Shown here: positions 1 through 9,976 of the stretch, one piece after another | Layout of the letters: each line of letters begins with the position of its first letter | Position numbering within the stretch: position 1 is the first letter of the stretch | Assembly (NCBI GenBank): GCA_963575745.1 | Contig: CAUYUJ010005025.1 | Location: forward strand, 471,734 to 535,733 | Direction of reading: 5' to 3' | From: Prorocentrum cordatum | Lineage: Eukaryota; Sar; Dinophyceae; Prorocentrales; Prorocentraceae | DNA: 64,000 nucleotides | Made by a program: the position numbers and the translations under genes | The notes under the pieces: generated by a model | Databases searched by the model: none | Seen by the model: the letters and a program-made list of their open reading frames with translations, nothing else | Told to the model about the DNA's origin: nothing

Positions 1-1
1 A

Positions 2-373
2 CTGCTGCAGCAGTTCGGGCCTGCGGACTTTGTTACGTCCGCTGCAGCGCGGTGCCGCTACCACGACGTCAAATACGGCGACGTCGTGCTGTTGGAGGAC
101 GGAGGAGGGGAACACATTGCGGCCGAGGTGTTGAAACACCTCTCCTTCACCAAGAACGGCCACTACTATGGCTTGAGCTTGGTCCTGCCCTACTTCTTCA
201 AGGAGAAGCTGCACCCGCGCGCCTCCGCGCACGTGCTTGGCGGCGATGCCGACGCCTTTTGGGCGCACACGGCGAGCATCGTGTGCTCGCTCGCGTGGGC
301 GCCGCGCGAGGGCGGCGGCATCCGAGTGGCGCGCCCGATATGGTCGCAGCCGCGGTGGTGCGCTTTAGCCTAA
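2..373 (+). CDS. Possible 3' end of an unidentified protein gene (partial)
   Basis: The frame is open from the window edge to a stop at 371-373, giving about 123 residues with no start in view. The translation is mixed and non-repetitive and looks coding, including a segment reading VKYGDVVLLEDGGGEH followed by a run with Tyr, Phe and Lys residues (FKEKLH). The last 25 residues are richer in Arg, Ala and Trp and may already be non-coding. I do not recognise a family. It could be the last exon of a gene lying to the left or a decayed fragment. The overlapping frames in the same stretch are lower-complexity and Arg-rich, which favours this one. Confidence 0.33.
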   Translation: MLQQFGPADFVTSAAARCRYHDVKYGDVVLLEDGGGEHIAAEVLKHLSFTKNGHYYGLSLVLPYFFKEKLHPRASAHVLGGDADAFWAHTASIVCSLAWAPREGGGIRVARPIWSQPRWCALA

Positions 374-580
374 AACGTGGATTCCTTACTGGCGCTGCAG
401 CGCACTTTTTTACATTGCTAAATGCTTCGGTGCTGCAGCACCTGAACGTTGCATGGTCGACGACTCCTCTTCTCCGCCTTGAAAACGTGGATTCCTTCTG
501 CATAGCGCACCTTTTTCATTGACACTTCGGTGCTGCAGCACCTGAACAGTGCATGGTCGCCGATTCCTCTCCTCCGCCTC
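372..580. repeat. Imperfect tandem duplication (period 100-110 bp) carrying a 14-bp palindrome
   Basis: Two units (372-480 and 482-580) both start AAAACGTGGATTCCTT and both end in a CTCCTCTCCGCCT-like segment. Each contains the perfect palindrome GGTGCTGCAGCACC (429-442 and 529-542) followed by CTGAAC. The first unit also has a short GGCGCTGCAGCGC palindrome. The indel lies between the AAAACGTGG start and the palindrome. Confidence 0.75.
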
Positions 581-1310
581 GTTCCTCCTCCTCCTCTTGC
601 GCTGCAGCGCTAATGTCGTTGATCAGTGGTGCGGTCGTTCAAACTCCTCCTTCCCCGCATCCTCCCCCTTCTCCCCCTCCTCCTCCTGCTCCTACTGCTG
701 CTCCTCCTCCTCATCTTGCTCCCCCTCCCCCTTCTCCTCTCCCCCCCCCTCCTCTGACGAGGGGGGGGGGGGGGTGGAGGAGGGGGGGGGGGGGGGGAGG
801 AGGAGGAGGAGGGAGGAGGAGGAGGAGGAGGAGGAGGAGGAGCATGAGGAGGAAGGAAAACGACGAGACAGCTCAGAGCGAGAGGAGGATGGGGGGAGGA
901 GGGGGGGGGGGGGAGGGGGGAGGAGAGGAGGAGGGCGAGGAGGAGGAGGAGGAGGAGGAGGAGGAGGAGGAGGAGGAGGAGGAAGGGAGGAGGAGGAGGA
1001 GGAGGAGAGAGAGAGGAGCTAGGAGGAAGAGGGGGAGGAGGAGGAGGAGGAGGAGGAGGAGGAGGGGATGAGGGGAGGAGGAGGACGAGGGAGGAGCGGA
1101 GGGTTAGGAGGACGAGGAGGAGGATGAGGAGGAGGAGGACGAGGGAGGAGTATATGATGATGACGAGAGGAGGAGGGCGAGAGGAGGAGGCGGAGAGGAG
1201 GAGGAGGAGGAGGAGGAGGAGGAGGAGGAGGAGGAGGAGGAGGAGGAGGAGGAGAGGGAGGAGGAGGAGGAGGAGGAGGATAGAAGGAGGGGAGGAGGAG
1301 ACGCCGCCCG
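581..1310. repeat. Polypyrimidine block followed by (GGA)n polypurine block
   Basis: About 581-760 is C/T-rich on the plus strand. It switches at 760-800 to nearly pure G/A made of GGA/GAG triplets that runs to about 1300. The long open frames here (poly-Arg, poly-Glu, poly-Pro, poly-Leu) are consequences of the triplet repeat. I see no gene. Confidence 0.9.
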
Positions 1311-1369
1311 CGCGCGTGCGGCTTACAGGCCGCGCGGGGAGCGCGCCCTCCCTTTTCCCTTTGCTTCGC

Positions 1370-1753
1370 GGCTCGGGATCGCCATCGAAAAACATATCAA
1401 GACATGTTTTTCGATGGCGACCCCGAGCCATGGGGCAGTCTCCTCTCGGAGGACCCCTCGGGGATGTCGGGGATCCTCCTCGACATCCCCGAGGGGTGGG
1501 ACGGGCTCGGCAGCCATCGGCCCGTCGCACGTCGTCGTCCCCCAACCCTCTGGGTTGTGGACGACGGCTACGTGCGGTGGGCCGCTCTGGCTGCCGAGCG
1601 GCGCGCGGGGCCCCCCCGCCGCCCGCGCCAGCGGCAATGCCGCTGGAGATGGCGGCGCAGAGCGCGGCGCAGGCGAACTTCGCCTGCGCCGCGCTCAGCC
1701 GCGCCAGGCTGCCGCTCGACGCGGCGGCCCTGCAGGGCCGCCGCGTCGAGCGG
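1370..1753. repeat. Cluster of six consecutive inverted repeats (hairpin array)
   Basis: Read directly, the inverted repeats are as follows. 1370-1395 pairs with 1404-1429 (26-bp arms, one mismatch, 8-nt loop). 1453-1469 pairs with 1481-1497 (17-bp perfect arms, 11-nt loop). 1505-1599 folds with roughly 42-bp imperfect arms around AACCC/GGGTT. 1628-1646 is a 19-bp palindrome. 1661-1677 pairs with 1679-1695 (17-bp perfect arms, 1-nt loop). 1712-1753 is a 42-bp perfect palindrome centred on CTGCAG. The array sits between the (GGA)n block on the left and a (TCC)n block on the right. Confidence 0.85.
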
Positions 1754-1789
1754 CCGTCTTGGGCTGAGGCGCGCCCGTCGCCGCCTCCG

Positions 1790-1972
1790 CCGCCGCCTCC
1801 CCCTTTCCTCCTCCTCCTCATCCTCCTCCCCGTCCTCCTCCTACTCCTCCTCCTCCTCGACATCTCCTCCTCCTTCTCCTCCTCCTCATCCTCCTTCTCC
1901 TCCTCCTCCTCTCTCCCCCTCCTCTTCCTCCTCCTCCTCCTCCTCCTCTTCCTCCTCCTTCTCCTTCTCAGA
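1790..1972. repeat. (TCC)n polypyrimidine block
   Basis: Nearly pure C/T on the plus strand made of CTC/TCC triplets. It mirrors the polypurine block at 800-1300 on the other side of the hairpin array. Confidence 0.9.
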
Positions 1973-2330
1973 GTCCGCTAACCACTTAGTAAGTCCGCTA
2001 ACCACTTAGTAAGTAAGCTAGCTAGCGGACTTACTATGTGGTTACTAAGTGGTTAGTAAGTGGTTACTGGGTGGTTACTAAGTGGCAGCTAAGTGGTTAC
2101 TAAGTGGTTAGTAAGTGGTAGCTAGAGTGGGGACTTAGCGAGCTAACCTCTACTAGAGACTTAGCAAGGTTAGCCTCCAGCTATAAGTGGTTAGTATCTC
2201 CTACTAACTAGGTGTAGCTGGTTATACAACTTACATCCGACTTACAACACTTATAACCTACTTACAACTCACTTGTACGTACATACTAAATCCTCTAACC
2301 CCTTAGTATCCGCGCTAACCACCTAGCAGC
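1973..2330. repeat. Short-period repeats of the TTACTAAGTGGTTAG type, both orientations
   Basis: The stretch begins with two direct copies of AGTCCGCTAACCACTTAGTA (1972-2010). It continues with the inverse complement of the same words (AAGTGGTTAGTAAGTGGTTAC) repeated six to eight times, then a more degenerate AT-rich tail to about 2310. The core can fold on itself because both orientations are present. No gene is visible. Confidence 0.8.
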
Positions 2331-2339
2331 CGCCGCGGC

Positions 2340-3115
2340 CATCCAAGTACCACCTACCCTGGACCTGGAGGGAGGGTTTCGCGAGGAATTGGAGCGCCCA
2401 AGATGGCCCAATATGGCTGCAAGAGGGCCTCCAAGAGCCCCAGATGGTCTCCAATATCTTGCAAGATAGCCCAAGATGGTTCAAGATAGCTTTCAACATG
2501 CATCCAAGAGCTCTCGAGACCGCCCCAGGACGGCTCCAAGTGCCTGTCGAGCCCTCCAAGGAACCCATCAAGAGGCCAAAATATTTGAAATCCCTTGTGT
2601 TTTTTTTCACAGTTTTCTGCATCATCGCCTTTTCGCGTTCGATGGGCCCCTGAGGCCTCAAGATGGCTCCATGATGGCCCAAGAGGGCCCCAAGAGGGGC
2701 CCAGGAGGGCCCCAATACCGCCCCAAGAGCGCTCAAGACCGCCCCAAGAGCGGCCCAAGAGGACCCCAAGAGGCACATTTTCGGGTCCCGACGGGGGGGG
2801 GGGTGACTTCAGGACCCCCCTCCTTATATGATCGATTGCCCCAAGAAGGCCTTCAACGCATCAAATATGGCCTCAAGAGGGCCCCAAGAGCGCCCAAAGA
2901 GGGCCCCAAGAGAGCACCAGGAGGGCCCCAGAGGCCTCCAGGATAGCCCAAAGAGGGCACCCAAGGCTTCCAAGAGGGCCCCAAGAGCGCCCCAAGAGCC
3001 CAAGAGGGACCCCAAGAGCGCATCATGAGGGCTCCAGAGGCTTGCAACATGGGCCTCAGAGTGCCCCGCGATGGCCCCAAGAGGCTTCCAATACGCGACG
3101 CTCTCAGAGCGAAGG
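2340..3115. repeat. Degenerate CAAGAGGGCCCCAAGA minisatellite-like region
   Basis: The sequence is dominated by variants of GGCCCCAAGAGGGCCC, AAGATGGCCCAA and GGCCTCCAAGAG at irregular 8-12-bp spacing. It is interrupted at 2575-2660 by a less repetitive AT-richer stretch and at 2790-2810 by poly-G. The same vocabulary recurs at 22955-23040 and 23575-23795. Predicted proteins from it are low-complexity and are not annotated. Confidence 0.75.
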
Positions 3116-3128
3116 ATGTTGGTGGTTG

Positions 3129-3130
3129 AC

Positions 3131-3172
<42 letters not shown>

Positions 3173-3222
3173 GGTCGTGGTCGTCGTCGTATTGCTCGTC
3201 ATCGTCGTCGTGCCTTTCTTCG
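3129..3222. repeat. (TCG)n trinucleotide microsatellite
   Basis: About 17 pure TCG units from 3129, then GTCGTGG variants and further CGT/TCG units to about 3215. Confidence 0.92.
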
Positions 3223-3689
3223 CCACCTATATATTTGCATACGCATGCTACTTGTTATCCTCTTCCTCCGGCTCCCCTTCCTCCTCATCCTCCTCCCCCT
3301 CCTGCTCATCATTGCCCGCCTTCCTCCCTTTTGCTCCTTCCACCCTCCTTTTCCGCATGCCTCCTCTTCTCTCAACTCCGATTGCTCCACCTCAACAGCG
3401 GATGTGGATCACTGCTGGGCCAGATGATGCTACACATCCCTGATCGGGTCAACTCGCCTGGCGACTGTTTTGGGATGGGCTGGTGGGGATACGCGAAGCG
3501 AGAACAATTTTGGAGAGAGTGCATCACGGGCACAAGAGGGCCTCAAGCTGGCCGTCAAGGACCTCCGAGAGCCTAAGATGGTTTTCACAGGGCACGCGGA
3601 CGGCCGAAGGTGGCTTCTTCACGTCTCCCAGCGACGCCCCCAAAGACGGCAAACACGGCCCCAAGACGCCTTATAATCCTCCGACTTTT
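3223..3689. other. No gene seen; pyrimidine-rich stretch then non-repetitive DNA
   Basis: 3250-3390 is CT-rich (CTCCTCC words). 3400-3690 is ordinary-looking sequence with short overlapping frames in all phases and no recognisable protein. Confidence 0.5.
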
Positions 3690-3790
3690 CAGCATCATCC
3701 TCACCACCGCCCACATCACCACCACCACCGCCATCATCACCTTCTTACTAAGCATAATCATCATCTTCATCAACACCATCATCTTCCCAC

Positions 3791-3858
<68 letters not shown>

Positions 3859-3862
3859 GCCA
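3690..3862. repeat. (CAT/ATC)n trinucleotide microsatellite
   Basis: Interrupted CAC/CAT triplets from 3690 become a pure ATC run of about 21 units at 3794-3857. Poly-Met, poly-His and poly-Ile frames over this region are artefacts. Confidence 0.92.
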
Positions 3863-3879
3863 TCCAGATTATAATCCGA

Positions 3880-4205
3880 GGAAGAACGAGGAGGAGGAAC
3901 GAGGAGGAGGAGGAGGAGGAGGAGGAGGAGGGAGGAGGAGGAAGAGGAGGCGGAGGCGGAGGAGGACTAGGAGGAAGAGGAAGGGGAGGCGGAGGAGACT
4001 AGGAGGAAGAGGGGGAGGGAGGACTAGGAAAACCATGGGCGTCGGGGCCAGTGAGGGAGGGAGGGAGGAGAGGGAGGGAGGGAGGGAGGATCGGAACGGA
4101 GGAGGGAGGAGGAGGAAGAGGGAGGAGGAGGAGGAGGAGGAGGAGGCGGAGGCGGAGGAGGACTAGGAGGAAGAGGAAGGGGAGGACTAGGAGGAAGAGG
4201 AGAGA
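3880..4205. repeat. (GGA)n polypurine block
   Basis: Almost only G and A on the plus strand, built from AGGAGG and GAGGCGGAG words. It includes duplicated segments containing ACTAGGAGGAAGAGG (for example near 3964, 3998 and 4163). Confidence 0.9.
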
Positions 4206-4244
4206 GAATTTCGAAGGATTACCCATTGGACAACCACGACAACG

Positions 4245-4576
4245 CCGGGCCGATAAACCGATCAACCAATAAACCGATAAACCGAAACATCCGATATACC
4301 GATAAACTGATAAACCGATAAACTATTTCGGATAAACCGATAAACTGATAAACCGATAAACCGATAAACCGATAAACTGATAAACCGATAAACTGATAAA
4401 CTGTGCTGAGATTCGGGCACGCATGCGATGAGTCGGTTTAGTGGTTGATCGGTTTATCGGCAGATCGACCGATAAACCGATATGATCATATCGGTTTATC
4501 GGTCGATCTGCCGATAAACCGATCAACCGAAATAGTCAATCGGTTTATCGGTTTATCGGTTTATCGGTTTTATGTT
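4245..4576. repeat. GATAAACC repeat array containing an 86-bp perfect palindrome
   Basis: Direct CCGATAAA/ACCGATAAAC repeats fill 4250-4400. Their inverse complements (ATCGGTTTATCGG) fill 4435-4565, so the whole array is an inverted repeat. At its heart 4443-4528 is an exact 86-bp palindrome centred between 4485 and 4486 (TATGA|TCATA). I checked the left arm against the reverse complement of the right arm base by base with no mismatch. Confidence 0.9.
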
Positions 4577-4744
4577 CGTGTCCTGCGGCTGCAATCCGGT
4601 ATCGGTACCTTTCGGTATCGGTACCTTTCGTTTTTTCGAAAACGGATGTTGCAAAGGCTTGTCCCCTTCTTAAATGTTTCCGATGTTTACGGAATCTGGA
4701 ATGGCGGTATCGGTACCTTTTGGTTTCCCCAGGCCCTCGGCTAA
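4577..4744. repeat. GGTATCGGTACCTTT repeats with single-copy spacer
   Basis: Two adjacent copies of GGTATCGGTACCTTTCG occur near 4597-4630 and a third (GGTATCGGTACCTTTTGG) near 4706. The intervening stretch is unremarkable. Confidence 0.6.
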
Positions 4745-4975
4745 GGGCCTCCCTAAATGAGGCCCGAAAATAGATGGGGTCGGAAGATCGCCGCGCATCG
4801 CGAATACATCGGCGATGCATCGGCGATGCATCCGCGACGCCGGCGATGCATCGGCGCTGTCGGCGTGGCGAAAGTCGGGCTCCGCATCGAGCTGCACCGC
4901 CGATGCATCGGCGACGCGCCGCGATCCTCCGACCCGGTGTGCTCCGACCTCTCCTGGGAAGCCTCGAACGGCTGC
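4745..4975. mobile_element. Foldback (MITE-like) element, family with GATGCATCGGCG core
   Basis: A left arm containing GGGTCGGAAGATCGCCGCG (about 4778) is matched by an inverted right arm CGCCGCGATCCTCCGACCC (about 4919-4937), with further weaker pairing outward over about 60 bp. Between the arms are repeated GGCGATGCATCGGCG words. A second, half-length relative lies at 9533-9658. No coding capacity is present, and no clear target duplication is seen for this copy. Confidence 0.6.
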
Positions 4976-6592
4976 AATTCTCTTTTTTTACGGCCGTCCA
5001 GTGTCGGTGTTCCGGCCCATCAGGGAGTCCCCGTTTACTGGGAGGCCTGGCGATCTTGCCGACCCACGGTGCCGATGCTGACCCCGTCCTCGTGCGGGCG
5101 TTGGCAGGACTGGGCTCGATGGGACTTGATTTAGTGATGTGTACTCCAGGAAGCCCCCCCCCCCCGCCCTACTCCACTAACCAGAACTGCCTCCTGGGGA
5201 AAAGGAGAAGAGGCCGCCCGAGACAGTCTTGGAGCCCATGGTGCTAAAGAATTGCGAGAATGTTGCTGGCTCCCAAGGGCGGTGCAGCTCGCTGGTGGCA
5301 ACAAATGGTCAAGGCATGGGCGGCGTGCTGAAGGCATCCGCTTCCGTGTACGTTTTCACCCATTGCTCACGCGCTCACGCGCTGTGGGCTGTGGCCGGCG
5401 CAAAGCTTCTGGACTGGAACTGCCGTCACCTGAAAAACACAAATCACGGCAGACTCAACCCCCCGACGTCATGGATTTGTGTATTATGTCGACCCCCAGA
5501 GGTTCCGACCCCTTCCCTGGGACCCGTTTCCCATCCCGAGTAGAGTTTTGACGGTCCCGAGGCCCAGTGAGGGCCCCCAGAGGCCGATATTAGCGAAAAA
5601 CCTCTCGTAGTGATTTTTTCATGACTCGAGGGGGTCTTGGGACCTGGTTTAGTGATTCTGGCTTTGTGTTGGGCTTCGTGGCCCAATCGCTCCAGACGCC
5701 CCGACGGAGCGTCGTCCTTCCCGAATGGGGGGGTGTGGGGGGGCGAGCGGGGAATGGTGGAGCTCAATCAAGCTACTGTCAGAAGGAACCCCGCAGAGGG
5801 TGAGGGCGAAGTTCAAGACAATAATGTCCTGATGGGAGGGTGCGCAACAACAAAGACCTAACACCGGGAATTGGGACTACTGATCTGGACTGGACTGGAA
5901 AACGCGGGTTCTGTCGAGACCCTCTTCGGGTTTCCCCACGAGTTCGATTCTCTCGAAGAACGCTGCCACACGCTGAGTGGAAAAAGAGAGGAGAACAACC
6001 AGGCCGCTGGGCCTTTCCCTGGAGAGGCTCGGGGTTGGCGGTCCTGTTTGATTGATACGGTGCTCAGATCAGAACGCTGAGGCAGTCTCGCGCGGCTGAG
6101 GGAACAGCATGTGTCCACAAATGTTTGCGGGTGCGGGTCGAGCTGTGCTGGGCGCTTGACCCATTGGAGCACAGGCTTCGCCAACGCAATTCAAAACTGA
6201 TTACCCCCGAGAAAAACATATTCGGACGGAACGCGTCCGCAACTAAGCTCCAGTCAAAAGGTCGGACTGCGCCAACCACTTCCGCCACTGCTCGTAGTTC
6301 AGCGCTGGAGGACCTTTGCTCTTGCCTCGAGTTCAACAATTGATATGCACATGTAGGAGGGGCATCAAGCTAGTTCAACCAGACACGTGACGGACATCCA
6401 CTGCTTCTATTCAATTTAACATGATGGGGAGCATGCGCAACACATGTCCAGCATGACGCGTTAAGGCGCACATCAAATACGATTCGAACACATAGCAATT
6501 TCTCGGAACGCCTGGATATGATATGATGCCAACGCGCGACCCTCAATGACCCATTCCTGCGATACGTGCTACATTCCCTGTGTTTGGAACGT
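4976..6592. other. No gene recognised
   Basis: Non-repetitive, moderately GC-rich sequence with a C9-10 run near 5158. Open frames of up to about 110 residues occur on both strands and overlap each other. None has a recognisable domain or a coherent composition, so I leave it unannotated. Confidence 0.5.
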
Positions 6593-8386
6593 CGCGTGTG
6601 TGTGTGTGTGTGTGTGTCTGTGTGTCTGTGTGTCTGTGTGTCTGTGTGTCTGTGTGTCTGTGTGTCTGTGTGTGTGTGCGTGTGTGTGTGTGTGCGTGTG
6701 TGCCTGTGTGCGTGTGTGCGTGCGTGCGTGTGTGCGTGCGTGCGTGTGTGCGTGTGTGCGTGTGTGCGTGTGTGCGCGTGTGCGCGTGTGCGTGTGTGCG
6801 TGTGTGCGTGTGTGCGTGTGTGCGCGTGTGCGCGTGTGCGCGTGTGCGCGTGTGCGCGTGTGCGCGTGTGCGCGTGTGCGCGTGTGCGCGTGTGCGCGTG
6901 TGCGCGTGTGCGCGTGTGCGCGTGTGCGCGTGTGTGCGTGTGNNNNNNNNNNNNNNNNNNNNNNNNNNNNNNNNNNNNNNNNNNNNNNNNNNNNNNNNNN
7001 NNNNNNNNNNNNNNNNNNNNNNNNNNNNNNNNNNNNNNNNNNGTGAGAGTGTGAGAGTGTGAGAGTGCGTGTGTGTGTGGTTTGTGTGTGCGTGCGTGTG
7101 TGCGTGTGTGCGTGTGTGCGTGTGCGTGTGTGCGTGTGTGCGGGTGTGCGTGTGTGCGTGTGTGCGTGCGTGCGTGTTTGCGTGTGTGCGTGTGTGCGTG
7201 TGTGCGTGTGTGCGTGTGTGCGTGTGTGCGTGTGTGCGTGTGTGCGTGTGTGCGTGTGTGCGTGTGTGCGGGTGTGCGTGTGTGCGTGCGTGCGTGTGTG
7301 CGTGTTTGCGTGTGTGCGTGTGTGCGTGTGTGCGTGTGTGCGTGTGTGCGTGTGTGCGTGTGTGCGTGTGTGCGTGTGTGCGTGTGTGGGTGTGTGCGTG
7401 TGTGCGTGTGTGCGTGTGTGCGTGTGTGCGTGTGTGCGTGTGTGCGTGTGTGCGTGTGTGCGTGTGTGCGTGTGTGCGTGTGTGCGTGTGTGCGTGAGTG
7501 CGTGAGTGCGTGTGTGCGTGAGTGCGTGTGTGCGTGTGTGCGTGTGTGCGTGTGTGCGTGTGTGCGTGTGTGCGTGTGTGCGTGTGTGCGTGTGTGCGTG
7601 TGTGCGTGTGTGCGGGTGTGCGGGTGTGCGTGTGTGCGTGTGTGCGTGTGTGCGTGTGTGCGTGTGTGCGTGTGTGCGTGTGTGAGTGTGTGCGTGTGTG
7701 CGTGTTTGCGTGTGTGCGTGTGTGCGTGTGTGCGTGTGTGCGTGTGTGCGCGTGTGCGCGTGTGCGCGTGTGCGCGTGTGCGCGTGTGCGCGTGTGCGCG
7801 TGTGCGCGTGTGCGCGTGAGCGCGTGTGCGCGTGTGCGCGTGTGCGCGTGTGCGCGTGTGCGCGTGTGCGCGTGTGCGCGTGTGCGCGTGAGCGCGTGTG
7901 CGCGTGTGCGCGTGTGCGCGTGTGCGCGTGTGCGCGTGTGCGCGTGTGCGCGTGTGCGCGTGTGCGCGTGTGCGCGTGTGCGCGTGTGCGCGTGTGCGCG
8001 TGTGCGCGTGTGCGCGTGTGCGCGTGTGCGCGTGTGCGCGTGTGCGCGTGTGCGCGTGTGCGCGTGTGCGCGTCGCGTGTGCGCGTGTGCGCGTGTGCGC
8101 GTGTGCGCGTGTGCGCGTGTGCGCGTGTGCGCGTGTGCGCGTGTGCGCGTGTGCGCGTGTGCGCGTGTGCGCGTGTGCGCGTGTGCGCGTGTGCGCGTGT
8201 GCGCGTGTGCGCGTGTGCGCGTGTGCGCGTGTGCGCGTGTGCGCGTGTGCGCGTGTGCGCGTGTGCGCGTGTGCGCGTGTGCGCGTGTGCGCGTGTGCGC
8301 GTGTGCGCGTGTGCGCGTGTGCGCGTGTGCGCGTGTGCGCGTGTGCGCGTGTGCGCGTGTGCGCGTGTGCGCGTGTGCGCGTGTGC

Positions 8387-8417
<31 letters not shown>

Positions 8418-8508
8418 CGTGTGCGCGTGTGCGCGTGTGCGCGTGTGCGCGTGTGCGCGTGTGCGCGTGTGCGCGTGTGTGCGTGTGTGCGTGTGTGCGT
8501 GTGTGCGT

Positions 8509-8539
<31 letters not shown>

Positions 8540-8566
8540 CGTGTGCGTGTGCGTGTGCGTGTGCGT

Positions 8567-8597
<31 letters not shown>

Positions 8598-8642
8598 GGT
8601 GTGCGTGTGCGTGTGCGTGTGCGTGTGTGTGTGTGTGTGCGG
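6593..8642. repeat. About 2-kb GTGTGC-type satellite (alternating purine-pyrimidine)
   Basis: Successive blocks differ in unit: TGTGTCTG at about 6610-6670, GTGTGTGC variants at about 6680-6780 and 7085-7745, and GTGTGCGC homogenised over about 7745-8480 with only a few variants (GTGAGCGC near 7817 and 7888, a phase slip near 8072). Plain (GT)n/(GTGC)n flanks it at 8515-8640. A 100-N gap interrupts it. Every frame is open (Cys-Val-Arg or His-Thr-Ala repeats), so the 700-860-residue open frames are artefacts. Confidence 0.95.
6943..7042. other. Assembly gap (100 N)
   Basis: Exactly 100 consecutive N inside the GTGTGC satellite, most likely a fixed-size placeholder of unknown true length. Confidence 0.98.
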
Positions 8643-9513
8643 TGTGGAACCGCGGCAAGTCATATGAGGCCAAATCAGATGAGTCTAAGCAACACCAGAA
8701 AATGCGCGACAACTTGGCCAACGGACGGATGCCATCAAGGAAACCATGAGTGCCACGGGAGACCAAACAATCACCAGAACACGTGCAAGAGCCAGGCCCA
8801 GTGGAGCAGACAACTATATGCCAAATCACAGGAGGCCAAAGGAGGCCAAATCTCGAACAAAAATCTTGCGGCAACCAAACCGGGTTCCTGACAGCCCCAT
8901 CAATCCGCCACCGTGTCTTCATCACCTCGTAGAGTGCACCGTTGCTCATCCACCTGTGAGTCGTAATATGGATGGTGATGACGTGTAATGTCTGGACGGG
9001 CTGCCCGCCGCCCTCCTCAAAACAGTGGCCCCTTTGCGGACCGCGCCCCAGGCTCCAGGCCCGTCGATGGCACTCATATCGGCCCTATGTGACCGACGAC
9101 GGCATCCAAAACTCCAACATGACCTGATCTTGCAATGGGGGCCCTGCTGGAGCTCTCTATGGAGGCCTTTTGGGTTGTCGTGGAGGCTCGGGGGTTGGCG
9201 CAAGGTGCCCAAATCAGTGAACAACGCTAACATGTGTTTGATTCTCGCACATTCGCCTTTTCGGTCTGAGGGGCGTTCAAAACGCCCCCAAAGGGCTAGC
9301 AATATCGCCGTGCCACGGCCCTGGGGCCGCCTCGAGGGCCCAAAACAGGCCCTGAATATTACCCCAAGCACTCGCCATCGCTCGGACGTCCACTCCCCGT
9401 GCGTTTTTCGACTTCGTGCGTGCATTCTTCGCGAGATGATCCACGATGCTCCTCGACGGTCCTCGCCGAGCAAAAATGCACACGTCCGAGCGATGCCAAA
9501 AGAAAGGAAACTT
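8643..9513. other. No gene recognised; contains one half of a dispersed repeat
   Basis: Non-repetitive apart from about 9361-9470, which resembles 10245-10350. The shared words are CGCTCGGACGTCCA(C/T)TCCCCGTG, a GTTTTTCG segment, GCGTGCGT/GTGCGTGC and GAGATG. Short frames only. Confidence 0.45.
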
Positions 9514-9677
9514 GAAGGGGCCTGTGGGGTCCTAGAGGCATCCTATATGGGGTCCGAACAAATGGGGTCGAAGGATCGCGCCGTATCGTCGATGCATCGG
9601 CGACGTCGGCGATGCATCGGCGGCGTCGGCGTGGGGAACATCTGTTCCACATCGAGCCGAAGGGGCCTGTGGGGTCC
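9514..9677. mobile_element. Short element flanked by a 19-bp direct repeat, related to the 4745-4975 foldback
   Basis: GAAGGGGCCTGTGGGGTCC occurs at 9514-9532 and again, identically, at 9659-9677. The 126 bp between them (9533-9658) contain ATGGGGTCGAAGGATCGCG and GATGCATCGGCG words, which match one arm and the core of the foldback at 4745-4975. The arrangement reads as a MITE-type insertion with a long target duplication, or as a recombination product. Confidence 0.55.
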
Positions 9678-9817
9678 GCCACCCCAAGGATTGAGCCCCG
9701 CGACCGCCTCCCAGCCCGAGCGGATCCCGGCCCCCGTTGCGACGGAACGCTCCCCGGCGGCGCCCCCTTGGAGTGCCCACGTCCTGTGCCTGCCAAGTCG
9801 GGCTGATCCTGGGGCTC

Positions 9818-9976
9818 TGCGAGGAACGAACGAACGACGAACGAACGAACGACGAACGAACGAACGACGAACGAACGACGAACGAACGACGAACGACGTC
9901 CGACCGAGCGACGAGTGACGAACGAACGGATGAACGAACGAACGTATGAACGAAAGACGAACGAACGAACGAGCGG
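9818..9976. repeat. GAACGAAC/GAACGAC tandem repeat
   Basis: Runs of GAAC and GAACGAC units over about 150 bp, with an interruption around 9895-9925. Arg-Thr-Asn and Ser-Phe-Val frames over it are artefacts. Confidence 0.9.

Noticed and set aside
610-1863. Open frames of 285-417 residues rich in Arg, Leu, Ser or Pro
   Set aside because: They are translations of GGA/TCC triplet repeats; all phases on both strands are open and the composition follows the repeat.
6593-8642. Possible CRISPR array or centromere-type higher-order repeat
   Set aside because: Units are 8 bp with no unique spacers and no cas-like genes; it is a simple satellite.
6370-8949. 859-residue and 706-residue His/Thr/Arg/Ala repeat frames and Cys/Val/Arg frames
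   Set aside because: Products of the GTGTGC satellite running across an N gap; no non-repetitive domain at either end.
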